Assembly: GCA_027922465.2 (NCBI GenBank)
Contig: BQMF02000271.1
Coordinates: 1-64,000 of the forward strand
Source of the DNA: Turritopsis dohrnii
Taxonomy: Eukaryota > Cnidaria > Hydrozoa > Anthoathecata > Oceaniidae
Direction of reading: 5' to 3'
DNA: 64,000 bases
Part shown: in pieces, positions 11,404 through 22,527 of the stretch
Layout: each line of letters begins with the position of its first letter
How positions within the stretch are numbered: the stretch's first letter is position 1
Position numbers and translations under genes: made by a program
Notes under the pieces: generated by a model
What the model saw: only the letters and a program-made list of their open reading frames with translations
Database searches by the model: none
What the model was told of the DNA's origin: nothing

Positions 11404-12836
11404 TTGACATTTGGCATGTATGTAATGCTCACTTTATTACTGGGTCACTTACCAAATCGACGAGGTAGTGAAAAACGTACATCCCGATCCAATACTTTCA
11501 AGTCGAAGATTATTGAACTAAGAGAAGAAGGAAAAACACCAAATGAAATCATGGATATGTACTCTGGAACCTTGTCGTTGAGTTTAATATCCAAATGGAT
11601 GAAGAATCGGGCCAAAATAATTAAAGCAGCAGCTGGAGAACAGAAACATATGTTCAAGATAAGACCCAGTAAGAAATATAACACACTTTACGCTGTGCTT
11701 ATTAAATTGTTCACAAAAGCAAGAAAGGAGGGACGACGCGTGGATTTTAACTGGCTGTGGTCAAAAGCACGTAAAATTAATTAAGAGGTTCTGAAAGAAG
11801 ACAGGGTGATTAGAGAGCACGTTGTTACTAACTTTTCTAAAAGATACCATCTCAAACTCCGAAGAACCCAACGTAACAAGAAAACGTCAAAAGAATCTTT
11901 ACGAGCTGATTTAAGAAAATAGCATGCAACCACAATAAAAGAGTTTGGGTTAGCCAACCGTTCTCAGGCGCTGACAAACGCCAGTGTTCATTGAATATAG
12001 CTATGCTTCAGACCAGAAGGAGAACAACCTAGGATCTCAGTTATTTTTCGTGGGAAGGGGAAAAGAATCAGTGAAGTGGAAAAGCAGGCATGGGATAAGG
12101 ACGTGGATGTCTATTTTCAAAAATGTGCCTGGGTAGATGAACAATTTTGCATAGACTATATTGAAAGAACATTAAAACCGATTGCAGAAAAGGAGTCCCG
12201 CTTTGTTCTCTACTGTGATAACCTTACTGGCCAGAATACTCCTGATTTCATAGAAACAGTATCAAAACTCAATGGCGTTGTTTGGAATGGTTTGAAAAAT
12301 GGGACTGATCTTTGGCAACCTGTAGATGCAGGCTACGGAGAGAAATTGAAGTCAATGATTAAACATTCTTTTTTTGACTGGCTTGATGACGACGAAAATG
12401 CAGACAAGTGGTACGGTGTCGAGAGTTTCACTGCATCAGAGTGCCGCATTCTTCTACCCAAATAGATTGGCGATGCGTATAGAAAACTCATTGAAAACAA
12501 ATGGGTCCCTTGCGTTATCGCTTGTTTGAAAAGACCGGATGTCTCATTACCGCCGATGGCAGTGGCGATTCACTGATCGAACCAGAAGGACTTAAGGACG
12601 ACACGGTGCCCCCACCAACAGTAATACAACCATTGGTAACTACTCCTATAGTAGCCGAATCAGCAGATGCAACAGAACCGATAGAAGTTGATGATGGAGA
12701 GTATACCAAACATATTGAAGACGAGGAAGAGGAAGAGGAAGGCAACGACATTCTGATTTTCGACGTACAAGAGGACATACCAGAAAGTATTGACTTGGAG
12801 GAAAGAAATATATTTGACTTTCTCGAGAACTTTTAA
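11404..12836 (+). pseudogene. pogo/Tigger-type (CENP-B/jerky-like) transposase, broken
   Basis: The first frame (11404-11781) has a helix-turn-helix of the psq/CENP-B type (KIIELREEGKTPNEIMDMYS...SLISKWMKNR) followed by the start of a second HTH (FTKARKEGRRVDFNWLWSKA). After stops and a deletion near 11920-12010, which removed the first catalytic D region, the DDE core resumes. It reads FRGKGKRISEVEKQAW, then LYCDNLTGQNTPDF (second acid), then NGTDLWQPVDAGYGEKLK (third acid, typical DD-x-D order of pogo elements). A frame change at about 12465-12500 separates the C-terminal tail (EKTGCLITADGSGDSL and an acidic end). At least three lesions are present, so the copy is inactive. Element ends were not found. 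Confidence 0.85.
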
Positions 12837-13261
12837 CTGAAGTCAACTTATTTGAAGAGCTTGTATAGTGCTTTTGTTTAGATTTGTACCCAAAAACATG
12901 GCAGTCTCTTTATTGATCTCATGTTTTTTCGGATTAACGCTTGAGCTAAGAGATGGTTATCAGTTATTTAAGTTTTAGTTGGTGTTTTAGTTTATACCCT
13001 ATCAAAAAAACATTCCTTAGTTGTTGGTTGTTTAACAATAAACCTTATGTATTTGAGAATATCTTATTGAGAATAGTGTTGTTTTGTTTAACGGTTTTAG
13101 CTGTTCTTTGTTTATACAGTATTTTATTGAAAAAATATTTTTCAGTTTTGTTGTTTTATGAAACTTATGTTACTTCAGATTATATCCGTTAGAATGACGT
13201 CAAAATACCAAAGTTAAAACGGTTAACCCTTTTTCCATACCGAAACTCAATACGAGCTAAA
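12837..13261. other. no gene recognised
   Basis: AT-rich 3' flank of the pogo copy. A long minus/plus-open stretch at 12953-13192 is hydrophobic by T-rich composition only. Confidence 0.35.
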
Positions 13262-13372
13262 AAGCTGATGTTTAAAAAGTGATTTCTGGAAAACTGAGGC
13301 TCGGCATTTTCTTAAGATTTTCTTAAGGTTTTGAGGTTTTTGAGCCTCATTTTCTTATAAAAAAAAACGTGT
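13262..13372 (+). repeat. dispersed repeat with GAGGCTC/GAGCCTC arms (copy 1)
   Basis: About 110 bp beginning AAAGCTGATGTTTAAAAA and running through AAACTGAGGCTCGGCATTTTC, a duplicated TTCTTAAG, GGTTTTGAGGTTTTTGAGCC and TCATTTTCTTATAAAAA. The inverse of the same sequence lies at 63889-64000. The arms TGAGGCTC and GAGCCTCA can pair, leaving a loop of roughly 40 bases. Confidence 0.85.
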
Positions 13373-13485
13373 AATGATAAACAACTACACTACAATGGGA
13401 ATGCACAAGTCAAGGCTGTGATTTTGATCATGGAACTTCCAGGCTTAAAAAAATATCCACACGGACACTTCAAACACTTCGCGAT

Positions 13486-13970
13486 TTGAAAAAGGTTGAT
13501 GTTGAAAAATTCCACCAATACCTTAATTATGCTTCTTCGCATGTTTGTGAAATTTTTGATGACATTAATGATGCTATATATCCACTGTATAAAGATGTAT
13601 GTAACAATCACATAAGATTCAAATCAAACCCATGGATAAACGATGCTATAAGGAAAGAACTTAAGAAACGCTTGTAAATATTCCAGAAAGCACAGTGAAC
13701 TTGATTATACGCAAGCAAGCAAGAGACAGGTACTAAACTACTGAGATGAGCTGAAGTTTCCTACTGGAGTAAGTTTGCAGGTCTGTCAGGATCTTCTAAA
13801 GATTTTTGAAAGTACATTAATGAATTTAGTGGCAAGGAAAAAACCCTCCAGAATTGGTCCTCTGAAAAATTAAAATTAATAAAAACATACCAGACAGATC
13901 AATTTGGGAAGTACCAGCAAATACATTTCAACATAACAGTAAATACTTCTACTTTGGTCCAATTGTTTTA
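13486..13970 (+). pseudogene. non-LTR retrotransposon fragment, endonuclease-RT linker
   Basis: The frame at 13486-13674 (VDVEKFHQYLNYASSHV... and SNPWINDAIRKELKKR) carries the 'PWI(N/T)xxI' block that lies between the endonuclease and reverse transcriptase of L2/CR1/jockey-type elements. Decayed reading continues to about 13970. The RT continues at 17390-17650 and 18300-18575, beyond an inserted Harbinger element. Confidence 0.55.
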
Positions 13971-14702
13971 TGTCTCAGGGAGCACTAGTGTTTTTTTTCT
14001 TCTTCGGAGTGTGTCACATACTTCTATGTTATCACATAGCAGCAAGCTTTAATCATAATTCATCGTAACAACTTCTTCATAATTCTCTTATAATACAAAT
14101 TCGAATGGCTTCATCTCAGTTTTGAGAAACCTTTTTTTCTACTACTATACTATATACTATTTACTAAGAACTACTTTGAAAAGCTTGCAGAATGAAACAG
14201 ACGGTGCTTCGATGTACTTTGAAGGAGTGAGCCGGATTTTATCTGGATAGGAGGAGAGTACGTAAGAGGAGAACAATTGGAATTCTAGCATAATAAGATG
14301 AACTTTTAAAATAAGAAATGGGTGAGACACATCTATAATAATATCTTTCACACCGCAAAATCAATTCTTCAGTTTTTTATTGATGCTGATAAAAAGAAAA
14401 AAAAACAATTACAAGGAGATTTCGCGAATTTCAGAAAAAAAGGTGAAACAGTCATTTCCTTTTAATTGCTTCCTTGTCAGGAACATTGTCACAGGTTCAC
14501 AGGTCTCGCATTGATAACAGTATTTATTATACATATATATTGATTTTGTATATATTGTATATTTACTGAAGCAGAATAACCTGTATAAATATGAATAATA
14601 ATAATAATAATATTGAGAAATGTAATTATTGAATAACTTTTTTGCAAATATCAGCATGTTTGATAAGGTACCTGAAAATGCCAATCTAATGGAACATCTT
14701 TA
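13971..14702. other. no gene recognised
   Basis: Non-coding. Contains a short (ATA)n run near 14590-14610 and TATAT-rich sequence. May include decayed retrotransposon sequence. Confidence 0.35.
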
Positions 14703-14709
14703 AGGCGAA

Positions 14710-14750
14710 TCTCCACTAGGCGGAAAATGTCGCGACGGGCGACTTTTTCC
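14710..14750 (+). repeat. left terminal inverted repeat of Harbinger-1
   Basis: 41 bp matching the inverse of 17332-17372 with one visible mismatch (GCGAC against GCGGC). The upstream bases AAGGCGAA are similar to those opening Harbinger-2 at 18938. Confidence 0.9.
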
Positions 14751-14818
14751 ACTGCTCCACATGCGCAGAAGAGAAATGTTACGCAATAATTAAATGTAGC
14801 GGCGGAAAATGTCGAGAG

Positions 14819-14849
14819 GCGAAAAGTAGAATTGATTTCTACTTTTCGC
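14819..14849. repeat. perfect 13-bp hairpin, subterminal in Harbinger-1
   Basis: GCGAAAAGTAGAA (14819-14831) and its inverse TTCTACTTTTCGC (14837-14849) flank a 5-base loop. It lies about 100 bp inside the left end, upstream of the MADF gene, and could be a subterminal transposase or partner binding site. Confidence 0.85.
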
Positions 14850-14939
14850 TGGTCGCTTCAAAATTTGACCAATCAGAATGCAAGAAAAATGTAAACAAAC
14901 TAAATCTTGATGAACAAAAATATCTTTTTCATTTTCAAA

Positions 14940-15922
14940 ATGGCCGAAGAAAACGTTATTGACATTAATAAATTAACGAAAATGTTATTAAGTGGGCAAG
15001 TGATGTTTAGTTCAGAGAATGTGGATGTAAACGAGTCTTTAACTGATCCTGAAGAAACTGTCACCGTTGAGGAGCAACAAAAACAGCCTGAACTAAACGA
15101 ATCACAAGTAAACAAGGAGGAGTTTTTAGAAGCTGTTAGGGGATACAGATGTTTGTGGGATACAAATGATCCATCTTTTAAAGATAGGAATAAAAAAACA
15201 AATGCTTGGAAACAACTAGCTGAATATTTTCATACTGATAGTAAGAACATTTTTTATATTTCCATTCAGTATATTTTTGAATTTCTTCTGTATGATTAGG
15301 AAAGTCTCACGCTCTTCTTTTATAGTTCTCATTCTTCAAAAAATTTTAAAAAACTTGAAAGACAACCTTAAACGCTGTTTGGATAAAAGGAGAAATTTGA
15401 CAAGGTCTGGCGCTGCCTATGCATCACTTCCAACATGCAAGTACTTCGAGCAGATGCGATTTTTTACATGAACGAAGCTCGAATAAACCAACAGAAAGTA
15501 ATATCACTACTGCTAAAAACTCATTTGAAGATCTATCGGTTGATACATCACCTTCACCACTTTCTGGATTTAGTATTGCTTCCTCACCTACTCAAAGTAT
15601 AAACAGTGCTGGTAGTGAAAATAGCTGTTTAATCTCACCTCCTCCTGTCAGTAACCGACGTGCACCGAAACGAAAAGCAAGTTCAACCACAGCAGCACCA
15701 GAGGATAACCTTTTATCACATATTCAAGAAATGAATAAGCATATTCTTTCATCTTTAGAGGCACCGAAACAAGAAGCTACAATAGATGAGGTCACTTCCT
15801 ATTGCAATAGTTTAATCCCTGTGTTACAAGGGTTTTCTAAACGGAAGATGCGTTTAGCCAAAAATAAAATTGGCGAATTGCTATACCAGCTGGAATATAG
15901 TGAGGAATACGAAAGTATGTAA
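14940..15922 (+). CDS. Harbinger MADF (Myb/SANT-like) DNA-binding protein, one frameshift
   Basis: Starts at the ATG of ATGGCCGAAGAA (14940), in good context (AAAATGG). Exon 1 (14940-15240) has an acidic N-terminus and then a MADF domain (FLEAVRGYRCLWDTNDPSFK... NAWKQLAEYFHTD). It ends at GTAAGAAC. Exon 2 starts after TTTTATAG at 15326 and completes the domain (LKNLKDNLKRCLDKR...SGAA...CKYFEQMRF). A run of six T at 15460-15465 shifts the frame. One T fewer would continue it into LHERSSNKPTESN and a Ser/Pro/Thr-rich middle (NRRAPKRKASS) and a helical C-terminus (FSKRKMRLAKNKIGELLYQL) ending at 15922. In this superfamily the partner carries the transposase to the nucleus and to the element ends. 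The slip may be a sequencing error. Confidence 0.85.
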
Positions 15923-15944
15923 TAAAGCTACAAAAAGTTTAATC

Positions 15945-17243
15945 TCAGACTCGATTTACAGTTTCCCATTGCCAAGGCACGGCACCTTCATTATTAAAAT
16001 AATCCTTGAAAGCGTCTCTAACTTTCTTTGCATCTTGGCTGTAGTTGTTTGAGGAATTGCTTTTATTAAGTGGTAATAAACCGCTTGTATCCTTAGTTTC
16101 GTTCCTCCATTCTCCAACCCTCAAGCCACCTGGACCATCGTTGTCTACAAGTGTTACGGGACAATAATCATATTTATCATTAGTATGGTTTTCTATCATT
16201 AAAAAGTTGTGTAAAGCAACAACAGCTTTAGTTATTTCTTTGACTTTATTCACGCTGGCATTTATTGGGCGGTGAAATACACGGAACCTGCTAGCAGCAA
16301 TTCCAAATGCGTTTTCTATAACCCTTCTTGCACGGCTAAGACGATAATTAAAAATCAGCTTTTCTGTTGGTAAATTAGCATAAGGGTAAGGCTTCATCAT
16401 GTGCCTCTTGAGACCAAATGCGTCATCCGCTACAAAAATATAAGGTAACACTTTATCACTTTCATTTAATTTAGCATCATTTGGAATTCCTAGGGTGTTA
16501 TGCTCTATTGCATACCCCAAGTGACTATTGTTGTAAACGCTACCGTCGCTCTGTCTGCCACTATCACCTATATCAACAAGTATAAATCGGTATTTAGAAT
16601 CGCACACTGCCATTAGGACAATGCTATGTGTTCTTTTGTAATTGAAATAACTTGATCCAGATCGTGGAGGCGCGAACATGACTACATGTTTTCCATCTAT
16701 AGCCCCCAACACATTGGGAAAATTCCATCTTCTTTCAAATTCAAATGCGATCTCTTTCCATCCTGCTTCACTGTCAGGATTTTTAATATAATTTCCCAAA
16801 TTGTACCAAATTGCACAACAAGTGTCATGTATTATACGACCTGCAGTTTCAGGAGACATCCGGTAACTTCGTGCAATTGTTGATTGAGCGTCACCTGTGC
16901 TCAAAAATCTTAAGGTCAAGGCTAGTCGTTCTCCAGCTGATACTGGGTCTCTCATTGTTGTCTTCTGCTTTGTGATAGTTGGACCCACCAATCCAAGAAG
17001 TTTTTTAAACGTAGCTGGGGACATGCGGAAACTTTTGAAAAAAAGTTCGTGGTCATGGATCATCATTTCCTTAACTAGAATATTATATTCGCCTTTAAAT
17101 TTTCTCTCGGCATAAATATCTCTAACCCAAAAGCGTCTGTGCTTCTTTCCCTCTCTAACAGCTTTCTTCTTCATTATATAAAGATATAAACTTATATTCC
17201 GTGATAGAAGCAGATATTTCAGCTTTCTGTTTTCACTTTCCAT
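15945..17243 (-). CDS. PIF/Harbinger DDE transposase (DDE_Tnp_4), intact frame
   Basis: 432 codons from ATG at 17243 without a break. The N-terminus is basic (RRFWVRDIYAERKFKGEYN). It is followed by a helix-turn-helix-like part (LALTLRFLSTGDAQSTIARS, YRMSPETAGRI) and the nuclease. The three catalytic acids are in GAIDGKHVV (D), VADDAFGLKRHMMKPYP (D) and RRVIENAFGIAASRFRVF (E). The tail ends EGAVPWQWETVNRV. The length is normal for the family and every motif is present, so this is the best candidate in the window for an active transposase. It converges on the MADF gene. Confidence 0.95.
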   Translation of the reverse strand: MESENRKLKYLLLSRNISLYLYIMKKKAVREGKKHRRFWVRDIYAERKFKGEYNILVKEMMIHDHELFFKSFRMSPATFKKLLGLVGPTITKQKTTMRDPVSAGERLALTLRFLSTGDAQSTIARSYRMSPETAGRIIHDTCCAIWYNLGNYIKNPDSEAGWKEIAFEFERRWNFPNVLGAIDGKHVVMFAPPRSGSSYFNYKRTHSIVLMAVCDSKYRFILVDIGDSGRQSDGSVYNNSHLGYAIEHNTLGIPNDAKLNESDKVLPYIFVADDAFGLKRHMMKPYPYANLPTEKLIFNYRLSRARRVIENAFGIAASRFRVFHRPINASVNKVKEITKAVVALHNFLMIENHTNDKYDYCPVTLVDNDGPGGLRVGEWRNETKDTSGLLPLNKSNSSNNYSQDAKKVRDAFKDYFNNEGAVPWQWETVNRV

Positions 17244-17331
17244 TATGCTGAATATAGAATAATAAATGAGCGCGCCTTTTTAAAAATAGTAGTGGAGATT
17301 CAGAAGCTCTAGAGGCGGAAAAAGTCGAAGC

Positions 17332-17372
17332 GGAAAAAGTCGCCCGCCGCGACATTTTCCGCCTAGTGGAGA
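17332..17372 (-). repeat. right terminal inverted repeat of Harbinger-1
   Basis: Inverse of 14710-14750. A second GGCGGAAAAAGTCGAAGCGG block just inside (17313-17332) repeats part of the terminus. Confidence 0.9.
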
Positions 17373-17389
17373 CTGCTACAATGAGCTCT

Positions 17390-17650
17390 ATCGAATATTA
17401 ACCAGATAAGCTGGAGGAGTGTTTCAAGAAAGTTTTCAAAAAAGGAAAGACCGGTGGACATGATGGAATATCATCAAAGAAGTCCCTTCTTGTCGGAGAC
17501 ACGTTGCAGTCTGGTAATCATCAAATTGCTCAGTCCAGCTTTTCCACAAATCAACTTCCATCCACATATAAGATTGCCAAAGTTTGATGTATTTTCAAGA
17601 AAGGCAGAAGTAAAACAACTCAAGCGATAAAGCTCAAGTCAATTTTGTTG
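17390..17650 (+). pseudogene. non-LTR reverse transcriptase fragment
   Basis: Reading on plus gives GHDGISSKKSLLVGDTLQSG and later FSTNQLPSTYKIAKV-stop-CIFKKG. These correspond to the 'G.DG(I/L)' and 'P..wk.a.v..i.KKG' blocks at the start of the RT domain of non-LTR elements. It is broken by a stop and ends in decayed sequence. It is the continuation of the fragment at 13486-13970 across the Harbinger insertion. Confidence 0.6.
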
Positions 17651-17700
17651 TTGCACCCCGTTGTTATTACACAGTTGCATAAAATAATTGAATAACTACG

Positions 17701-17961
17701 TCAGGTCGTGCAGCATCCACAATGTAATTGCAATTTTATGAATAAAATCAAAGTACGATATAACAATGCGTTCTCCCAAGTCTTATCTTTTGGGAAAGCA
17801 AAGTATCGGACTGAGGGCGGAGACTGTCCTCTTCGCCAAGATTTGTGCAGTTTTTCAAATGATAGAATTGAACAATCTTCTCCCTGTACATTGCACCTAG
17901 TGTCCAAATTATGAAAAGCATCAGCTCTAGATGCTGATGTCAAAGCCAATAACATAGTCAA
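17701..17961 (-). pseudogene. DIRS-type tyrosine recombinase fragment
   Basis: The minus-strand peptide has TMLLALTSASRADAFHNLD and KLHKSWRRGQSPPSVRYF. It aligns block for block with the intact recombinase at 48318-49808 (TMLLFLTSAGRCHEICFLD; ITKSWRQGKPPPKIEFF). The R of SASRA is the first catalytic arginine. Only this central part of the domain is left; it is truncated on both sides. Confidence 0.65.
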
Positions 17962-18299
17962 TTTTAAGGTAAAATTTTAAGGTAAAATCCAAAATCCAAT
18001 GAAATTTACAATGCAAGCCACCTTCAATAACCATACAGTAATCCTTCCACCTGTAATATACACAAGTGTCTCTTTCGTTCCGTATTCTAGAATGTTCTAT
18101 GCCAAGCGGCTCTGTCTACCATGTTGGGAAACTCCCGATGTGCGGAGCGCAACACAACAAAGGCGATCATCACACCACCTGTCACCTATAATTATTACAA
18201 TCTTGGGGAATTGTAGTACAAACCGCTTAGATGAGCTCAATCACCATCACAGAGTTCAGAGTAGTTCTTCCAACCATGAGTGGGAAACTGGTGACCGGT

Positions 18300-18575
18300 T
18301 TCATACATGTATAGAAAGAGGCTTCGCTGTCTGATGCACAAAATATTTTACAAAGAAGTCGATATGACCATCTACTCAAGATTTGAGCTTCAAACACAGC
18401 CAAGAGTATCGAGACATCATCTTCAGTTACGAGTTTCCCTGGTCAAATCAACAATGGGTATAGGAGTCAATGTTTATGGAAAGCATTGCCAAGTGAATTG
18501 GAAGAGACTGAAAACTATGATGTTTTCAATAAAAAACTGTCCAGTTATACTGATAGAATATGCAAATTTTCTTTA
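18300..18575 (+). pseudogene. possible 3' end of a non-LTR reverse transcriptase
   Basis: A plus-strand frame reads SLWKALPSELEETENYDVFN-like sequence near 18465-18535 (WKALPSELEETENYDVFNKK), resembling the 'LWN.LP...' box near the C-terminus of non-LTR RT proteins. The frame is broken upstream. It probably belongs to the relic split by Harbinger-1. Confidence 0.45.
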
Positions 18576-18937
18576 AAATACAACTCATACAATATTTCAA
18601 ATGACTTTTATTTTTGTTGATGATTAGTTTATAATATATTCACTGGTTTCCTTCCTACGGTTGCCTTTATGCAACCCATCATAAACGTTTTGGAGAACAG
18701 CTTTATTTAAACAGAGTTTGAATTAATCATCGCGGGTAACACATTGTTGCTCAATTTTTTCATTTAATATTACAACTTCTTGAAAACACAAACACTCAGT
18801 TTCTCTCATTTTGTTATAAGTGCACTAAGTTTACTTCCAGATCTTCCTTTTTCGTGAATTTCAACTCCAATATCATCATGAGAGGAACTTGTTTTTTTTT
18901 CTGGTTCAAAAAGATAAGATTTCAAGCTTTTCATCGT
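18576..18937. other. no gene recognised
   Basis: AT-rich spacer between the retrotransposon relic and Harbinger-2. Confidence 0.4.
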
Positions 18938-20700
18938 AAGGCGAGTTTCCACTTGTCCTCTTTACTACAGGAAGGGGAAAAGGAACAGGGAAATGATCAT
19001 GTGAGCATGCACATTGATAGTATGTTCAAAAGAAACAGGAAAGTTTATTTGTCTATTGTCCCTCTCTCTCTCTCTTTTAATGGATTAGGAAAGTGACGAT
19101 GATTAGTTTTTTAAATTATACTATTTTATTGTAGTAGCTTCTACTTTGTTCTACTTTGTTCCTATTAAGTGTGTATAAATGTTTATAAAAGAAAGACAAG
19201 ACAAAGAAAAAAATTACGTTTAACTTGAAGTGTTTGATTTTTACAAACACAATCTTCTCAGCCTGATGTTTCATTTGAGTCCAATGATGTCTCCATCCAA
19301 CTTGACAACTGATAGAGTTTTGTTTTCAAAATAAGGCAGGATACCTTTCAAACACATAAATCTACTGCACCTTTAATCAAATGTATTTACAGCACACATT
19401 ACCATATCATATTGCCATGGAACTTGCTGCTGGGGAATTGAAAAAGTCTCCAAATAGTTCTCTGAGATATTTCGCATTTTGACTATATTTGTTCGATCCC
19501 AGTCTATTCAAAGGGGCCAAACCTTCATAGTCTCACATTTCGTAACACCTCTCCCTTTGACTCAGTCTTGAAGGTGTTTCTTGATCCACAAAAGTTGGAA
19601 GCCAATAAAAAGTACTTGCTGAATCAAATTCAGGTTGATCCATTGAGTAATTGTGTGATGCTGCAGCAGCTTTTGTTTCATTGATAACAACTTCTTCTAA
19701 AGCAATAATAGTCTTTCTAAAAATCCTGAACCTGGCTGCTATGATACCAAAAGTATATTCAATAAAACTCTGAGCACGTAAAAGCTGATAGTTAAAAAGC
19801 CTCTCCTTGATCTCCAATGCTTCTCATGGGTATGGTGTCATTAATCAGCTCTTCAGTGGAAAAGCCTTCTTCCAATATCACCAATATCAAGTAAAATGAA
19901 TTTATAGTTAGTATTACATGAAGCCATCAAAACAATTGAATGTGACTTCTTGTAGAACTAAGAACCAGACCTAGCTAGCTTGCACCACAATGTGCTTCCC
20001 ATCCACTGCTCCAATACAATGATGAAAGTTCCATTGTTCAAATTCTAATGCAACGTCCTCTAATTGATTTTGACTTTCAGGGTGGGAAATAAAATTTTCT
20101 GCTAGCAAAACATTCCATAGAACTACACACGTTTCATTAATTATCCTAGAAGTCTTACCTTCCTTAAAAAACGTTGCTTTTAAGAACTATTTCCAAATGA
20201 CGAACTCAAGGACAACAAGAAACAGCCCTGCTTTATTGAGATTGCCTAACATCAAATTAAAAGTCACAAGAGGTAGCAGTTGATCTTTCACATGGTCCAA
20301 TTGCTTTATCGACAGGGAGCACTTTGTCAAGAGGGGAGCAACAAGTTTCAGCATCTCTTCATACTTTTTTGATGTCATTCGAGAGAATGTGAAGAAGTAT
20401 TCATGGTCATACAACACTGTATCTTTTATCAATAAATTAAAAGCCCCTTTTGTCTCTCTTTCAATGAATAACCATATCCAAAATCATTTTTCGTACTTCT
20501 TCTTCTCTGTCTTTGTGTTGTAGTAGTAGCAAAGGATGTTCATCTACTCAATCTGCTGATCACAGACTCCACTTTGATTGTTTATGTTTTATTCCATTTC
20601 CAATTCTTTTAAAGTAAGAGAAGCTGTTTTTCCTGACTTTCCTGTTTCCCATTCCTATTTCCTCTTCTCGCTGTAAAAAGGACAAATGGAAACCCACCTT
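18938..20700. mobile_element. PIF/Harbinger copy 2, dead
   Basis: About 1.76 kb with imperfect terminal inverted repeats. The left end reads AAGGCGAGTTTCCACTTGTC, and the inverse of the right end reads AAGGTGGGTTTCCATTTGTC. The left end is like that of Harbinger-1 (AAGGCGAATCTCCACT), which places both in one lineage. No partner gene remains. Confidence 0.75.
19533..20450 (-). pseudogene. Harbinger transposase relic, middle deleted
   Basis: Minus-strand pieces in order are YDHEYFFTFSRMTSKKYEEM (N-terminal part, near 20410), a block with AVDGKHIVVQAS (first catalytic D, near 20000), SHSIVLMA-like and LLDIGDIGR, and then SFIEYTFGIIAARFRIF (catalytic E region, near 19740). The segment with the second catalytic D is missing. 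Frameshifts separate all pieces. Closest relative in the window: the intact gene at 15945-17243. Confidence 0.85.
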
Positions 20701-20976
20701 TATTCATTTTCGGAAACACTTCATCAGTATCATAAGTTTTCAGAAAATAGTGAACCACTGATTTAAATATATACTTAAATACATAGTTACCACTACTATT
20801 TCTATTATTTTGAGCATAATAAGTAGAAATAGTAATTGAACTACTTCATTTGCCTTTGATATAAAAAACAACAAACCTAGTTCAATACATGATTCAAAAT
20901 CAAACATAAACTAACAAATGCTTAAGTTATCTAACACTCAATTAATATGGTATATTGAAATCTCCTGTTAAAAAAT

Positions 20977-22527
20977 CTACTGTATATGATACTTCATCAT
21001 CATTTGTTTCTGATGACAATAAATTTCGATGTTTTTAAACTTCGATAGACCCTGATAAAAAATTCTAACAAACATGTTGGACAATACACCTTTCTCAGCC
21101 AACTGATGGAAGTCTTCATCAGCACTATCTTTACATTATCTATATTAACAAATGTCCCAAGTAGAAAGTCAAGAATAAATCTTTTAATTATTGAAGATGC
21201 CAGATATCCTTTTGCCAAATTTTCTTCGGAAAGAGGAGATTATTAAGTGTTTAGTTTTGATTTCATTGTTGTTGTTTTTTATTTTTTCCTTCATTTCTTC
21301 AAAAGACCAAGGGGTAATCCAGATTACCTATCAAATTCTTAGTTATTAAAATTTAATTAATAAGACAGAAGAGATAAGAATAACTTTTGAAAGGCTTTTT
21401 TGAAAACAAGAATTACTCTAAATAGTTAAGAAGAGTTCAGATATTACTTAAACATTTATAATTTAATATATTGCTTCAGTTCATGATTATGCCACTGATT
21501 TAATACCCTGATGTTTTTGTCTGGACAAAATAGTAATTTCATTCTAAACTCTAACTTTTGATACCTCACAATGTCAAAATTTTGGGGCCAATAAACACAG
21601 CAGACAAGTTTCAACTAATAAGAAAGTACCTCAGTTTCAAAATAGGTGATATCTCTATCAACAAGCTCATTGATATGATCCTTACAAAATAGTTTTGAAG
21701 CATCAGGATCCTAAAAAACACAACATTAGAGGATAACATGTTAGCTGATAATGGGACAGACTTCTTAAAGGGAATTAAGCATTCAATTTTTAGATCGCAA
21801 AGAACAGAATGAAAAGAATAGCAATATGCTACTAAAACATGAAAACTTGGCTGTTTTATTATTTCTATACAATCACTGACTATATTGTAGATGCTTTGAG
21901 CAATATTCAAAGATGCTGAGGCATGTGTTTCTTCCTAGCTGCTAGTCTACATTTCATATTGATTGAGCAATTTCTACCTCACTCTTGCCATCGAACACTT
22001 ACTCATCATCATGAAATACAACAAACGATCATTCATGAAATTTTGATATCTTGAAATTTCATACAAGAAAGCAATGTAAAATGAAATCCAAAGTATACAA
22101 ATTGTATATCGTCATACCTTTAAGGATGACAAGCTTTATAGGTATATCGCAATTCAATACATAAAAATTCATTTACAGGCAAATCAACAATGTAAAATAA
22201 ATGACTTCAGAACTTACAAAATTCAACATAACAAGGAACTTTAATCCCAAATTTTTGTGTTTTGACTTACTTAAGATACTAACAATACTTCCAATTTCCA
22301 AAGTACCTGCCAAGAAAATAAGCTTCATAGTACAGTTTCTTACTTCACTGAAAAAAGTGACAAGAATTCTCATAAACTAAAGCATGAAGTAGTTGAACAA
22401 AGTGACTCTGTTTTTGATTACCTATCAATTTGTTCTTTGAAGTTAGCACTTGACAACATTTGCGTTTGATTGTTCTATGCATTCCATCTAAAAACATTTT
22501 TGTAGTGTAAATTTGATTTTCCCTAAA
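20977..22527 (-). CDS. unrecognised spliced gene (at least three in-phase exons)
   Basis: Exon 22422-22527 follows AAG and reads FRENQIYTTKMFLDGMHRTI... to NKLI plus one base at GTAATC. Exon 22218-22306 follows TTCTTGGCAG, opens with two bases that complete the Gly codon, reads TLEIGSIVSILSKSKHKNL...MLNF, and ends at phase 0 before GTAAGT. Exon 21630-21710 follows GTTTTTTAG, is phase 0, reads DPDASKLFCKDHINELVD..YFETE, and ends at GTACTT. A likely last exon (20977-21129) reads DSADEDFHQLAEKGVLSNMF..to MMMKYHIQ-stop. An open stretch before it (ENLAKGYLASSIIKRFILDF, LLGTFVNIDNVK) is in another frame. Phases agree between the first three exons. Product helical and soluble; family not recognised. 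It could be a host gene or a relic. Confidence 0.5.

Larger units (their letters stand above)
14703..17378. mobile_element. PIF/Harbinger element, nearly intact, two convergent genes
   Basis: About 2.7 kb. Terminal inverted repeats share TCTCCACTAGGCGGAAAATG followed by TCGCG(A/G)CGGGCGACTTTTTCC. Between them lie a MADF-domain gene on plus and a DDE transposase gene on minus, meeting tail to tail with 22 bp between their stop codons. This is the standard plan of an autonomous Harbinger, which needs both a transposase and a Myb/SANT-like partner. The element sits inside a non-LTR relic whose coding parts flank it at 13486-13970 and 17390-17650. I could not settle the exact first base or a 3-bp target duplication. 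Confidence 0.9.

Noticed and set aside
12515..12846. Ser-rich minus-strand frames opposite the pogo C-terminus
   Set aside because: They mirror the acidic Glu/Asp tail of the plus-strand transposase; no independent evidence.
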